Origin: Streptomyces noursei ATCC 11455
GTDB lineage: Bacteria; Actinomycetota; Actinomycetes; Streptomycetales; Streptomycetaceae
Assembly (NCBI RefSeq): GCF_001704275.1
Contig: NZ_CP011533.1
Location: 1,674,001 to 1,738,000, forward strand
DNA length: 64,000 nt
Direction of reading: 5' to 3'
The translations under genes and the position numbers were made by a program. The notes beneath the pieces were generated by a model, which made no database searches, was not told the DNA's origin, and saw only the letters and a list, made by a program, of their open reading frames with translations. Position 1 is the first letter of the stretch, and the number at the start of each line of letters is the position of its first letter. Shown in pieces: positions 50,791-58,926 of this stretch.

Positions 50791-51233
50791 CCCTTGACCA
50801 GCCCCCGGGCGATGAGGATGTACAGGTGGACCGCTCCGGCCAGGGCGAGCGGGGCGATGGTGGAGAGCACGGCAACCACCGTGTCGCCGAGCCGCAGCCC
50901 GGTAGCCGAGGCGTTCTCCTCGTTGAGCCTGACCGCGTGCAGCGCGTTGGCCCAGATACTGGCAGCGGTGGCCGTGCCGAAGAGCGTCCAGACGTAGAGC
51001 CTGGCGCGCAGTGGCGCATTGCGGAGCACCACCAGGGCCCGTATCCCGTAGGCGATGAACCCGTCGATCACCAGGGGGAAGAGGTAGGTCAGGAAGCCGC
51101 GGACGTGGATGGCGACGGCCATCTGCTGCAGGGCGTCGTAGGACAAGGCGCATCCGGCACCGCCGAGGGCGATGACGACCGCGCGGTCCCAGCCGGTGAT
51201 GTGCGCCGCCTTCGACGCGCTCGCGATGTTCAC
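50187..51233 (-). CDS. DUF2637 membrane protein
   Basis: 348 residues. Four membrane helices in the first ~150 (WDRAVVIALGGAGCALSYDA, FLTYLFPLVIDGFIAYGIRA, LYVWTLFGTATAASIWANAL, VAVLSTIAPLALAGAVHLYI), the DUF2637/Spd-like layout. Long Pro/Thr/Asp tail, then a helix-turn-helix-like end (LTRKVVAQAIRGQQIPLSSD). Start overlaps the WhiB stop (ATGA). Plasmid spread or membrane docking is the usual guess. Confidence 0.82.
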   Translation of the reverse strand: MNIASASKAAHITGWDRAVVIALGGAGCALSYDALQQMAVAIHVRGFLTYLFPLVIDGFIAYGIRALVVLRNAPLRARLYVWTLFGTATAASIWANALHAVRLNEENASATGLRLGDTVVAVLSTIAPLALAGAVHLYILIARGLVKGGDRSDRDDLGQAGHLGQAGQPERIPVTRTDRAGQSQPQPGQVSAGEPVSALTNRPRPSLDKRHPGTRTLTGDSAPADATRPDTGHHDGEPKAADLAGQPDTLPAVSDRQAGTEPVTGHPHSVPPVTDPGTRTAGDRRPDPDTEELLEIARSAVRAEDKLTRKVVAQAIRGQQIPLSSDTLTALMVQLREQHGQPVTSSRN

Positions 51234-51796
51234 GCCGCCGTCCCGAAGTCGTCGCGGCCCAGGCGCTTACCGTCGGTCCCGGGAGTCGTGGCGGTCTTCG
51301 TGGTCTGGTTCAGGTCTCGGTTGCGGATGGCGCGACGGAGCTCGCGGTACAGCTTCTGGGCGTGCTCCTCGCTGATCTTCAGAAGCCAGGCCAGGCGCTG
51401 CTCGGTGAGGCCGTGTCGGAAGGCGGCCAGGACGACCGCGCGCCGCTCGGCCTTGGTGAGGTGGACGTCGCGCCCGGCGACGGTGGCGTTGACGCGGCTG
51501 TAGTCGAGGCGGTTGGCGAGCTTCTCGTGCAGCGGCTCGCGCTCCTCCTCGGTCATCCCGCCCCGGATGCCGTGGGTGTCGCCGCCTTCGAGGGCTGCGT
51601 CCAGGCAGGTGCGGCGGACCGGGCACTGGCCGCAGAGCGACTTGGCGGCGGTGATCTTGGCGGTCTCGTCCGGCTCGGGGAAGAAGATTTCGGGGTCCAC
51701 CGGGTTGTACTCGGTGCTCTGGCAGACGGCCTGGTCCTGCCAGGTGTGGTCGCCGAGCGACCGGTGGCGGGCAGGGCTGATCGTCGTGGTGGTCAT
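51230..51796 (-). CDS. WhiB-family iron-sulfur regulator with C-terminal extension
   Basis: 188 residues. Cys25, Cys55, Cys58 and Cys64 form the 4Fe-4S ligands (C-x29-C-x2-C-x5-C), followed by the GIRGG turn at 76-80. The extension (~95-165) adds a helix-turn-helix-like part (HGLTEQRLAWLLKISEEHAQ). The end LGRDDFGTAA repeats that of the TraG-like protein. Within a replication/mobilization operon, so a redox- or stress-linked control of the element is possible. Confidence 0.9.
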   Translation of the reverse strand: MTTTTISPARHRSLGDHTWQDQAVCQSTEYNPVDPEIFFPEPDETAKITAAKSLCGQCPVRRTCLDAALEGGDTHGIRGGMTEEEREPLHEKLANRLDYSRVNATVAGRDVHLTKAERRAVVLAAFRHGLTEQRLAWLLKISEEHAQKLYRELRRAIRNRDLNQTTKTATTPGTDGKRLGRDDFGTAA

Positions 51797-51914
51797 GCGG
51801 GTTGCTCCGATCGCTCTCCGCGCGCAGGGGCGTCGGCGGAGGGGGTGCGCTGGGTCGGGAGGTGCATGGGGCGGCGCTCTGGGGGCGCGGCCCGGCGTGG
51901 CTGCCTGCGGCAGG

Positions 51915-52622
51915 TCAGGCGGCGGTGCGGTGGCGTCTGCGGTCGACCGGCTCGAACTCGACCCGGGTGGTCATCTGCGCGAGCCTGCTGGTGACGCGGT
52001 CGCCGAGGTAAGCCCGGAGGTCCTTGATCGCCAGGTTGGTGGTGACCAGGGTCGGGAGCATGTGGTTGTACCGGCGGTTGATCAGCCGGTACGTCACTTC
52101 CTCGACCCACTCGGACGCCTTGGCCGCACCGAGGTCGTCAATGATCAGCAGCGGGCACCGGCTGACGGCCGCCAGCTCCCGCTCGCTGTCCACCCCAGGC
52201 CGGGGGCGGAGATCCGCGTACAGGTCGGCGGCGGTCGTCGCGCGCCAGCGCACGCCGACGCCGCTCTCCACCAGCTGTCGGACCGCGCCGTACGCCTGGT
52301 GTGTCTTACCGGCGCCGACCACACCGGCCATCAGCAGGCTCGGGCCCGTGGTGACCTGTCGCCGGGCTCCCAGGCTGGGGGCGACGGCCTGCTGGGCGAC
52401 GTCCCGGGCCCAGGCCAGGACCTGCGGGTGGTCGGCCACCGCGACCTTGTAGCGCGGGGGCATCCCAGCCGACATGGCGTCCAGCGGAGAGAAGGGCTCG
52501 GGCTCGTCGGCCAACGCGGCGGCGGTGACTGGAGCGATGTTGCGGGCGGCCAGGATCCGGGCCATCCGGTCCAGGGTGCCCTCGCTGCCGAGGGTCTGCG
52601 GGTCGCGGGTACGGGTGCGCAT
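51915..52622 (-). CDS. DnaC/IstB-like helicase loader ATPase
   Basis: 235 residues from ATG 52622, which overlaps the initiator stop. Walker A GVVGAGKT near 98-105 and Walker B LLIIDDLGAAK near 160, ending in the arginine-rich VTSRLAQMTTRVEFEPVDRR. Together with the preceding initiator it makes a phage-type replication module that loads host DnaB. Confidence 0.83.
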   Translation of the reverse strand: MRTRTRDPQTLGSEGTLDRMARILAARNIAPVTAAALADEPEPFSPLDAMSAGMPPRYKVAVADHPQVLAWARDVAQQAVAPSLGARRQVTTGPSLLMAGVVGAGKTHQAYGAVRQLVESGVGVRWRATTAADLYADLRPRPGVDSERELAAVSRCPLLIIDDLGAAKASEWVEEVTYRLINRRYNHMLPTLVTTNLAIKDLRAYLGDRVTSRLAQMTTRVEFEPVDRRRHRTAA

Positions 52623-53638
52623 CACAGCTCCTCGGCGTAGGCGGCGGCAGCGTCGACCGGGTTGGTCCACGCCTGGTGAGCGGGCACGGTAGGCCGGATT
52701 CCCGGCCGCGCCAAACCGGCGGCCGGTGCGTTCATCGAGTCGTTGACCAGGCTCGGCAGCCGGGAGGGGTGGCCCTGGATCTCGGTGAAGCGCCGCAGCC
52801 CGGCGCGGACGTGCTCCGGGGCGATGCCCTCGCCGAGGAGCTTCTTGGTAATCCGTCCGACGTGGCCGATCACGTCCCCGGGCGGGCGCTGGCCGCACGA
52901 GGCGATGTACTCGCCGATCAACTCCTTGGCCGAGACGCCCGCGTCGGGCGCTGTGCGCCCCGTAGGGAAAGAAGATCCAGGATCCAAGATCCTAGATCCA
53001 GGCGCCGAGCCCTCTCCGAAGGTTCGGGGAGTGTTCGGGGAGCCCTCGGGGAATGCTGCCTGACCTGCGGTTTCCCTGCTGTTGCGATCAGGGGTGTCGG
53101 CGACTCCGACGAGGGCGTCCTGCTGGGCAGCGGGGGCATCGCTCCGGGGTGCGGGAAGCTCCGGGGCGGGCAGCGCGGGCTGATCGAGGGCTCCGGGAGT
53201 GTTCGGCGAGGTGTCGGCGAGCCCTCGGGTAGGGGTGGGCGACACCTCGGTGCGCTTGGTGCAGGTCCCCTTGCAGGTGCCGCACCGGTCCGCGTGGTGC
53301 TGCGGGCAAGAGGGCAGGCGGGACTGACTCCGCTTGTCGATCTTCTGATGCTCGAACCAAGTCACGATGTGGAGGTAGCGGCGGCCATCGCAGCCGGTGT
53401 AGCGGCAGATCAGGCCGGCGTTGGCGAGCTGCTGGAGGTCGTCCTCGACGTGGACCGAGGTGTGCTCGGCCCGCAAGGGCCAGAGCAGTCCCGCGATGAT
53501 CGCGGCGTTGTCGCGGTGGCGACCGTGGTCGTCGGCCTGGGTGAGGAGGCCGAAGAAGGTCCGCTCCGCCTCGACGCTCACCTCGGCGAGCGACTCGGAG
53601 AAGAATGCCTCCGGCTTGATGGTTCGTATCCGAGCCAT
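52622..53638 (-). CDS. Replication initiator-like protein (winged helix)
   Basis: 338 residues. MARIRTIKPEAFFSESLAEV then TFFGLLTQADDHGRHRDNAA is the start of phage replication/helix-turn-helix initiators. C-terminal DnaD-like helices (~240-300: IGHVGRITKKLLGEGIAPEH). The linker (~110-235) is Pro-rich with SPNTPGAL / SPNTPRTFG repeats. One base after the upstream stop. Confidence 0.75.
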   Translation of the reverse strand: MARIRTIKPEAFFSESLAEVSVEAERTFFGLLTQADDHGRHRDNAAIIAGLLWPLRAEHTSVHVEDDLQQLANAGLICRYTGCDGRRYLHIVTWFEHQKIDKRSQSRLPSCPQHHADRCGTCKGTCTKRTEVSPTPTRGLADTSPNTPGALDQPALPAPELPAPRSDAPAAQQDALVGVADTPDRNSRETAGQAAFPEGSPNTPRTFGEGSAPGSRILDPGSSFPTGRTAPDAGVSAKELIGEYIASCGQRPPGDVIGHVGRITKKLLGEGIAPEHVRAGLRRFTEIQGHPSRLPSLVNDSMNAPAAGLARPGIRPTVPAHQAWTNPVDAAAAYAEEL

Positions 53639-53639
53639 G

Positions 53640-53966
53640 TCAGCAGCCCCGACCGGCGGCTATCAGGTCACCGCGGGTGAGGGTCGCGCTGGCAAGGTCG
53701 AAGGTGTGCGGCCGTGTCCAGTCCGCCTCCGGCCAGACCCGCAGGACCCAGCGGGCTGCGACCCTGGCGGTCGTCCGGCCCAGCTCCATGGTCTCCCCGC
53801 CCCCGTCCTTGACGATGGCGTGCGGGTGGGGCCAAGCCTGCCTCGGGTCGTTGAGGCTGACCCTGATGGTGGCCGCGCCCGGAATCATGTCGGCGAGCTG
53901 GGCGGCGAGGCGGTGCTGGCGATCAGTGTCCGGGCAGGCCGGGGTTCCGCTCGGCATGGCGAGCAT
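53640..53966 (-). CDS. First gene of the replication/mobilization operon, hypothetical
   Basis: 108 residues from ATG 53966 with GGAG 6 nt upstream, directly downstream of the second structured RNA. HRLAAQLADMIPGAATIRVS, then WVLRVWPEADWTRPHTFDLA. Not recognised. Its position behind the RNA mirrors that of the small leader ORF at 6453. Confidence 0.6.
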   Translation of the reverse strand: MLAMPSGTPACPDTDRQHRLAAQLADMIPGAATIRVSLNDPRQAWPHPHAIVKDGGGETMELGRTTARVAARWVLRVWPEADWTRPHTFDLASATLTRGDLIAAGRGC

Positions 53967-53979
53967 GAGACACTCCGTT

Positions 53980-54101
53980 GTTCGTAGGAGTGCGGTGCGG
54001 CGGTTCTCGTGCAAAAGCCCCGTCGCCCCGCGAGATGTGAATCGGCGCCCCCTCGGGGGTGCCAGCCCGGCGCTTGGGAGTTGGTAGCTCCCGGGCGCCG
54101 G
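53980..54101 (-). ncRNA. Three-hairpin leader RNA of the replication operon (second copy)
   Basis: Read leftwards from 54101: outer stem CCGGCGC/GCGCCGG encloses GGGAG-CTACCAA-CTCCC; a GGCACCCCC/GGGGGCGCC hairpin; the linker GATTCACATC; a 12-position stem (ten pairs) with loop GGCTTTTGCACGAGAA; then CTCCTACGAAC and the ribosome site. Loops and linker equal those at 6321-6435 while stem bases differ and still pair. This copy stands before a gene that is not NlpC/P60. Confidence 0.78.
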
Positions 54102-54284
54102 TTTTCGTTGCATGGCCGCTTCACGGACCGTTCGTTTGCATCGCCCCGCCTCCTCCCTGGCCCGTCTCTGACCGGCGTCTCTTCGTAGGCCGTACGAGGA
54201 GGTGAGGCTCTCCCTCTCCCTTGCGCGAGCCCTTCGGCGGGCGCACGGCCTGTCAACCGAGGGATGCGAATCTCCTCGTTTTTC

Positions 54285-54301
54285 GGTAGTCTGAAGCTAC
54301 C
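54285..54301. promoter_or_regulatory. Possible operator upstream of the XRE gene
   Basis: GGTAG-TCTGAAG-CTACC is a 5-bp inverted repeat 61 bp before ATG 54363, in the divergent promoter region. The words AGCTACC and GATTCAC follow in the same order as in the structured RNA leaders. Candidate autoregulatory site. Confidence 0.35.
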
Positions 54302-54362
54302 TTGATTCACGCGAAAGGTCAACGGTCCGAAGTTTCTTCGCTTCGCACAAAGATGGGGTCTC

Positions 54363-55259
54363 ATGCCAGCTCGACGCTTCGATAGAACTCGCATGCGCGC
54401 GGTACGTCGAGTCGCCGAGATTTCGCAGTCCGACGTGGCATCTGCCCTCGGTGTTGCAGACTCGACGGTGGCAGGGTGGGAGCTGGGCACAAGCGTCCCG
54501 GACCAGGAGAAGTTGCCCGCCCTCGCCGGGGTGCTCAAGAAGCCATTGGACGAGCTGTTCCCCCGCGACGGTTTGCCTGACCTCACCGACCTGCGATGCG
54601 ACGCTGGCCTCTACCGGTACGAGATGGCGGCGGTCATCGGCACCAAAAGCGACGGTCCAGTGGCCGGTGCAGAGAACGGCATCCGGCGCCTGAAGGACAG
54701 GTACCTGCCTGGCCTGGCGGAGGCATATCGCGTCACCGTGGACGAGGTGAAGCGAGCACAGGAACGGTCGCTGGCGAAGGCTCGCGGCGAAGAGGTGGAG
54801 GGCGAGGCTGCCGCCGTCGCAGCGGCCCAAAAGCCGCCCCGAACGATCGCTGAGAAAATCACCTTCCTCCTGGAACGCTCATACCCCAAGGGGACAGCAC
54901 CAGGAGACGCAGAGATCGCTAAAGCCGTGAACGCCTACGCCGGGTCGGAGGTCACCACGGCCGACAAGGTCGAGGCCCTTCGAATGGGCACCGGCGAAGC
55001 CGGGGCCCCCACCCCGGTCATCTTGGAAGGTCTCGCCCACTTCTTGGGCGTCTCGCGACTGTATTTCGAGCCGGACGACGCTGTGGCCCGGCAGGTCTAC
55101 GAAGGGCTTCGCCTGTTGTCGGCGGCCAAGCAGGGAAAGGTGGGTCGCGTCCGGGCTCGCGGCCTCGGCGCGGAGGGGTTGCCAGCCGACGTCCTGGCAC
55201 TCCTGAACGACCTCGCAACCGAGTTCGAAAAGAAGGCCGCGCCCGACACCAACGAATAG
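54363..55259 (+). CDS. XRE-family regulator, likely element master repressor
   Basis: 298 residues. An XRE helix-turn-helix at ~10-65 (ISQSDVASALGVADSTVAGW), a second similar part at ~75-120 (LYRYEMAAVIGTKSDGPVAG), and a third segment ~150-225 of the Streptomyces plasmid type (FLLERSYPKGTAPGDAEIAK, VILEGLAHFLGVSRLYF). Transcribed divergently from the replication operon, a typical place for a copy-number or transfer repressor. Confidence 0.8.
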   Translation: MPARRFDRTRMRAVRRVAEISQSDVASALGVADSTVAGWELGTSVPDQEKLPALAGVLKKPLDELFPRDGLPDLTDLRCDAGLYRYEMAAVIGTKSDGPVAGAENGIRRLKDRYLPGLAEAYRVTVDEVKRAQERSLAKARGEEVEGEAAAVAAAQKPPRTIAEKITFLLERSYPKGTAPGDAEIAKAVNAYAGSEVTTADKVEALRMGTGEAGAPTPVILEGLAHFLGVSRLYFEPDDAVARQVYEGLRLLSAAKQGKVGRVRARGLGAEGLPADVLALLNDLATEFEKKAAPDTNE

Positions 55260-55300
55260 TGCCCTGTTCCCAAGGCGCGAGAAGTCTCGGGAACAGGGCA
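55260..55300. terminator. Terminator between XRE and amidohydrolase genes
   Basis: A 12-bp perfect stem, GCCCTGTTCCC paired with GGGAACAGGGC plus one outer pair, loop 17 nt, located between convergent genes. Confidence 0.8.
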
Positions 55301-55311
55301 TTGAACAGCTC

Positions 55312-56505
55312 CTACTCGGCCGCTGCGTTGGGCTCGTGGCGCAGGCCGGAGGCGAAGACAGCCCGGACTTCCTTCAACGCGTCGAGGTCCAAGAGCGGGT
55401 CTCCGTCGACGATGAGCAAGTCTGCGCTGTACCCCGGGGCAATCCGACCCGTCACCTCACCAAGCCCCAGGGCGCGCGCCGCGTCAACGGTCGCCATCTC
55501 GATGATCCGGCTGTTCGGCAGCCCGAGGTGTCGGTGGAAGCCGAGGCTTGAGGCCAGCCCGTCGAACCCGGCACGCCCCACCCCGGCGTCCGTGCCGGCG
55601 ATCTGGCTCACCCCCGATTCCGTGACCTGCCGGGCCATGGCGACCAGGGCCTCGGCGCGCTCGGGGCCGAAGATTTTGGGCAGCATGGGCCACTGGGGGC
55701 TGACGGTGCGAGAGACGAAGATGCCCTTGTCGATGATCTGGGCCAGCACCTCCTCGCGCACCTCGAAACCGTCGCGGGTCATCCACGTGCAGTGCTCGAT
55801 GGTGTCCACCCCGGCGGCCACGGCGGCGGCGATGCCGTCAGCCCCGTGGGCGTGTGCGGCGACGGGCAGCCCGGCCTGATGAGCCTCCTGGACGACGAAC
55901 GCGAGTTCTTCCGGGGTGAATTGTGTCTCCCAGCTGGCCGGCCCGCCCTTGGTGAGGCCGCCACCGGTCGCCATGACTTTGATGACCTTCGCGCCGGCTG
56001 CGATGTTGCGCTGGATGAGGTCGCGGATCTCGTCCTTCCCGTCGACTTCACCGCCGAGGAACCAGCAGTGCCCGCCCTTGGTGGTCAGCGGACGTCCCGC
56101 GCAGATCAGCCGCGGGCCCACGGCGGAACCGTGCGCGATGGCGTCGGCCAGCTGCAGCGCGAGGCCGCTTCCGTCGCCCAGATCGCGTGCGGTGGTCACA
56201 CCGGTGCTCAGCAGCTGCTCGGCCCGGCTCGTCATGTCGCCCAGGAGAGCGTCGTCGTCCCGATCGCGCAGCGTGGCGACCGGGTCGGTCCCGCCGTCGA
56301 AGCAGAGGTGGATATGTGCGTCGATCAGGCCGGGCAGCACCGTGGAATGGGGAAAGGCCATCTGGGCCTCGCCGGGCTGAGCTTGGGATTCCACCTCTGC
56401 CCGCCGACCCGCAGCGATGATCGTGCCACCCCGGATGAGGACGGCACCGTCTGCAATCCACCCGCCCGCGGTGCCGGTGAGGACTCGTCCAGCGGTGATC
56501 AGCAC
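55312..56505 (-). CDS. Amidohydrolase-family enzyme (imidazolonepropionase/prolidase-like)
   Basis: 397 residues; GTG start overlapping the previous gene by 7 bp. Metal ligands: His64 and His66 in IDAHIHL, a Lys in KVIKVMATGGGLTKG (likely carboxylated), His in AAHAHGADG, IEHC, and Asp in IAGTDAGVG. All the residues of a two-metal TIM-barrel hydrolase are there. Substrate unknown; neighbours suggest release or breakdown of a signal. Confidence 0.85.
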   Translation of the reverse strand: MLITAGRVLTGTAGGWIADGAVLIRGGTIIAAGRRAEVESQAQPGEAQMAFPHSTVLPGLIDAHIHLCFDGGTDPVATLRDRDDDALLGDMTSRAEQLLSTGVTTARDLGDGSGLALQLADAIAHGSAVGPRLICAGRPLTTKGGHCWFLGGEVDGKDEIRDLIQRNIAAGAKVIKVMATGGGLTKGGPASWETQFTPEELAFVVQEAHQAGLPVAAHAHGADGIAAAVAAGVDTIEHCTWMTRDGFEVREEVLAQIIDKGIFVSRTVSPQWPMLPKIFGPERAEALVAMARQVTESGVSQIAGTDAGVGRAGFDGLASSLGFHRHLGLPNSRIIEMATVDAARALGLGEVTGRIAPGYSADLLIVDGDPLLDLDALKEVRAVFASGLRHEPNAAAE

Positions 56506-57644
56506 CCTGTCTCCCTTCCGCTCCTGGCTCCGCTGCGCAACGCCTGCGACAGCGCGACCAGCTGCTGTACATCAGTGTCCCGATCGCCGTTCTCCGGCAC
56601 GGCCAGCGGGACCGCCCGGTCCGAGACCGGTGCGCCGTTCGCGAGGGCTTCCACGGCGGCTCGCAGATGCTGGGCCAGAACCTCGGGGCAGGCCAAGTCC
56701 ACGATGGCGCCCTCGTGCCCGCGGCCCTGGAGGCGCGTACTGATCTGCACCAGGCCGTCACGACATTCCACCACTCGGCGGTGGTAGCGGCGATGTACGC
56801 CCTTTGCCCTCCAGCGGTCACGCCATGCGCCACCCGGGGGCGTCAGGACACTGTGGGGATATGCCTGGCACAGCAGCCGCCACAGCGGCTCCAGCTGACG
56901 GTGGATGCGGCGGTGCTCACGCCATACCCGCAAGGCCGCCAGCCGCGCCATCACGCCCGGAAAGGTGAAGCCGAAGGCGACCAGCGTGAGCGAAGCCATC
57001 AACGTCAGCGCCACAGCGACAGTCAGCGCCTTGGGTATGGCACCACCCTGCCAGCGGACGATCACGAAGACCGCGTTCACCGCGCACACGACGGCACCAC
57101 CGAGCAGCCCCACAGCCGCCGCCCACAGCCCCGTGGACACCGGACGCTGGGACATCCGCGCATACCGCCGAGTCCAGTAGGAGGCCGCAGCCAGCGCGTA
57201 GAGCAAGTACAGGCCGGCCGCGACGTAGAACGCGGCGACCTGGGGAACGGTCATGTCCGCCGTCCCCACGCTGCCGGTCAGAGCGGACCGGGGGGCGGCC
57301 AGGGCCGCGACGCTGATCACGCCGACGACCACAGCCAGGGCCACGCCCTCAAGCCGCGCCCGACGCCTGCCCGCGCGCTCGTCCGACGCCGCGTACAGGT
57401 AGACACACATCACGAAGTACGCCGCTGCGAGAAGCAGCACATTCTGCACCAGCTTGCCCCACCCCGGCCCCGCGACCGTCTCGAAGCCGGGCCCGACCGG
57501 CGCGGCGACGAGATAGGACGCAAAAGCACACGCCAAGCACAAGCACACGCTGCGCTGCGAGGGGTTGCGCGGGTCCTTCAGCAGCTGGAACAGCCTCCAG
57601 GCGACGGCGATGGCCAAGGCGGCGAAGACCAAGATGACCACCAT
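56499..57644 (-). CDS. MAB_1171c/DUF6545-type membrane protein
   Basis: 381 residues from ATG 57644 with GAGGGG upstream (a GTG at 57653 is possible). About seven membrane helices in the first 235 residues, then a cytoplasmic ~140-residue part beginning REHRRIHRQLEPLWRLLCQA, the layout of MAB_1171c-family proteins often beside XRE and ImmA/IrrE genes. Function unsettled; a transport or sensing role is inferred. Confidence 0.75.
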   Translation of the reverse strand: MVVILVFAALAIAVAWRLFQLLKDPRNPSQRSVCLCLACAFASYLVAAPVGPGFETVAGPGWGKLVQNVLLLAAAYFVMCVYLYAASDERAGRRRARLEGVALAVVVGVISVAALAAPRSALTGSVGTADMTVPQVAAFYVAAGLYLLYALAAASYWTRRYARMSQRPVSTGLWAAAVGLLGGAVVCAVNAVFVIVRWQGGAIPKALTVAVALTLMASLTLVAFGFTFPGVMARLAALRVWREHRRIHRQLEPLWRLLCQAYPHSVLTPPGGAWRDRWRAKGVHRRYHRRVVECRDGLVQISTRLQGRGHEGAIVDLACPEVLAQHLRAAVEALANGAPVSDRAVPLAVPENGDRDTDVQQLVALSQALRSGARSGRETGC

Positions 57645-58276
57645 CACAACCACCCCTCAAGGGCACCGAAGGTGCGGTGGAGACGGCGCACCGACGGGTC
57701 CACCGACGTGCAGGACGTGACACGGTCCAGCACCGAGGCCCAACCCAAAATGATCGTCGCGACGAGCTCTGCCTCCTGCTCCTGCGCATCGTCATAGGTG
57801 CAGCGCCCCAGCGCCCGGCGTATGGCGCTGGGCACGAGTCCGGCGATCAGTGCATGCCACTCGTCCACGCGGTCGTCGCTTTGGTGGTCCGCGAGAATAT
57901 GGCCGATCTCGTGCAGGATGATGTGGTCCTGGTGGAGCTTGGTCGTTTCCTGCTGGTAAATGATGATGTCGACCATTGAGGTCTCGAACCACAGCCCCGA
58001 CGGCCCTGGCTGCGGCAGGGGGTACGCCCGAAGCTCGATGGGACGCCCGCGCTTCTCGCCGAGCGCCTTGCACAGGGCCTCCACACTCAGGGGAGGCTGA
58101 ACGTCAAGCTCGCGCAGTTCCTGCCGGATGCGACGCTGCAGATCGCTGTCGACCGCACGCTTGCGCCAGGTACGTCTTGGGCGCCGCACCGCGGCCACGG
58201 GCTGCCTTGCGTCGGCACCCGCGCCCTCGCCGTGACCGTCGGCCTCCGCCGTTCCCTGGACAAGGGCATTCCACAT
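57644..58276 (-). CDS. ImmA/IrrE-type metallopeptidase
   Basis: 210 residues. HEIGH at 122-126 with a downstream Glu (EQEAELVATIILGWA) makes the zinc peptidase site of ImmA/IrrE proteins, which cleave repressors. N-terminal 45 residues are disordered. The stop overlaps the following ATG (TGATG). Its target may be the MmyB-type or XRE regulator nearby. Confidence 0.82.
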   Translation of the reverse strand: MWNALVQGTAEADGHGEGAGADARQPVAAVRRPRRTWRKRAVDSDLQRRIRQELRELDVQPPLSVEALCKALGEKRGRPIELRAYPLPQPGPSGLWFETSMVDIIIYQQETTKLHQDHIILHEIGHILADHQSDDRVDEWHALIAGLVPSAIRRALGRCTYDDAQEQEAELVATIILGWASVLDRVTSCTSVDPSVRRLHRTFGALEGWL

Positions 58277-58926
58277 AGCTGTTCCTCATACTCATGGCTT
58301 CCCCGCAGCCGATCTTGCGATGCACTGGGGCGAGGGGCGTCAGTGCCCCATGACTGCGCCTCCATCGACGGGCAAAAGAGCCACGGAGATGATCTTTACT
58401 CGACCCCGCACGCCTCATGCCGCAACTGTTTGTCGAACCAGCCGGTACGAGGATTTAAGTCAGACACCAAGAGGGCGTCAACGGCGACCTTATGCCTGAT
58501 TTGCGTGGATAGATCGCTCGGGTGACGAGCGCCCACGAGGGCGCCTACGAGCCCCCAATTGCCTTGCTTTACAAGCGGAATGAGAGATTCTGGCGGATTG
58601 GAGGGTGGCTCCACGATCGCGGTCTAGACCGGCTGCGATGGAGGGAGGTGAAAACCGGCAAACATTTGCCGGTCCTGCGATCTCCATCGCGGCGGGCGGG
58701 AGAGATGCCCCTTTCGCACACAATCCCCCGCCGCTCCGCTTGAAATGTTCAATCCTGAACGGTGACATTCTCCGCAGCGTGTGGCCAGTACCACAAGTAC
58801 ACAAGATCGCAAAATCTTGCGTATCGTCTACCGCGAGACGCAGGGGGGCCAGCGATCGCGCTGCCCCCTCTTTTTCATGCCCGAAAGCAGGCGTCTCCCC
58901 GAAGCGAGGACACGACAGGAGGGCTG
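58277..58926. promoter_or_regulatory. Divergent regulatory region (650 bp)
   Basis: No convincing gene. It is more AT-rich than the surroundings (58420-58620) and contains an inverted repeat CAAGAT-CGCAAA-ATCTTG at 58802-58819, overlapping a second one CGCAA-AATC-TTGCG at 58808-58821. These are good candidates for operators of the MmyB-type regulator. A 72-codon frame at 58396-58614 on the minus strand lacks support. Confidence 0.5.

Noticed and set aside
50430..51503. 357-codon plus-strand frame opposite DUF2637 and WhiB
   Set aside because: Its repetitive VTG/LTG composition only reflects the TGACCGG tract on the other strand.
58396..58614. 72-codon minus-strand frame in the divergent region
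   Set aside because: No ribosome site and composition unlike neighbouring genes; kept only as a remark.
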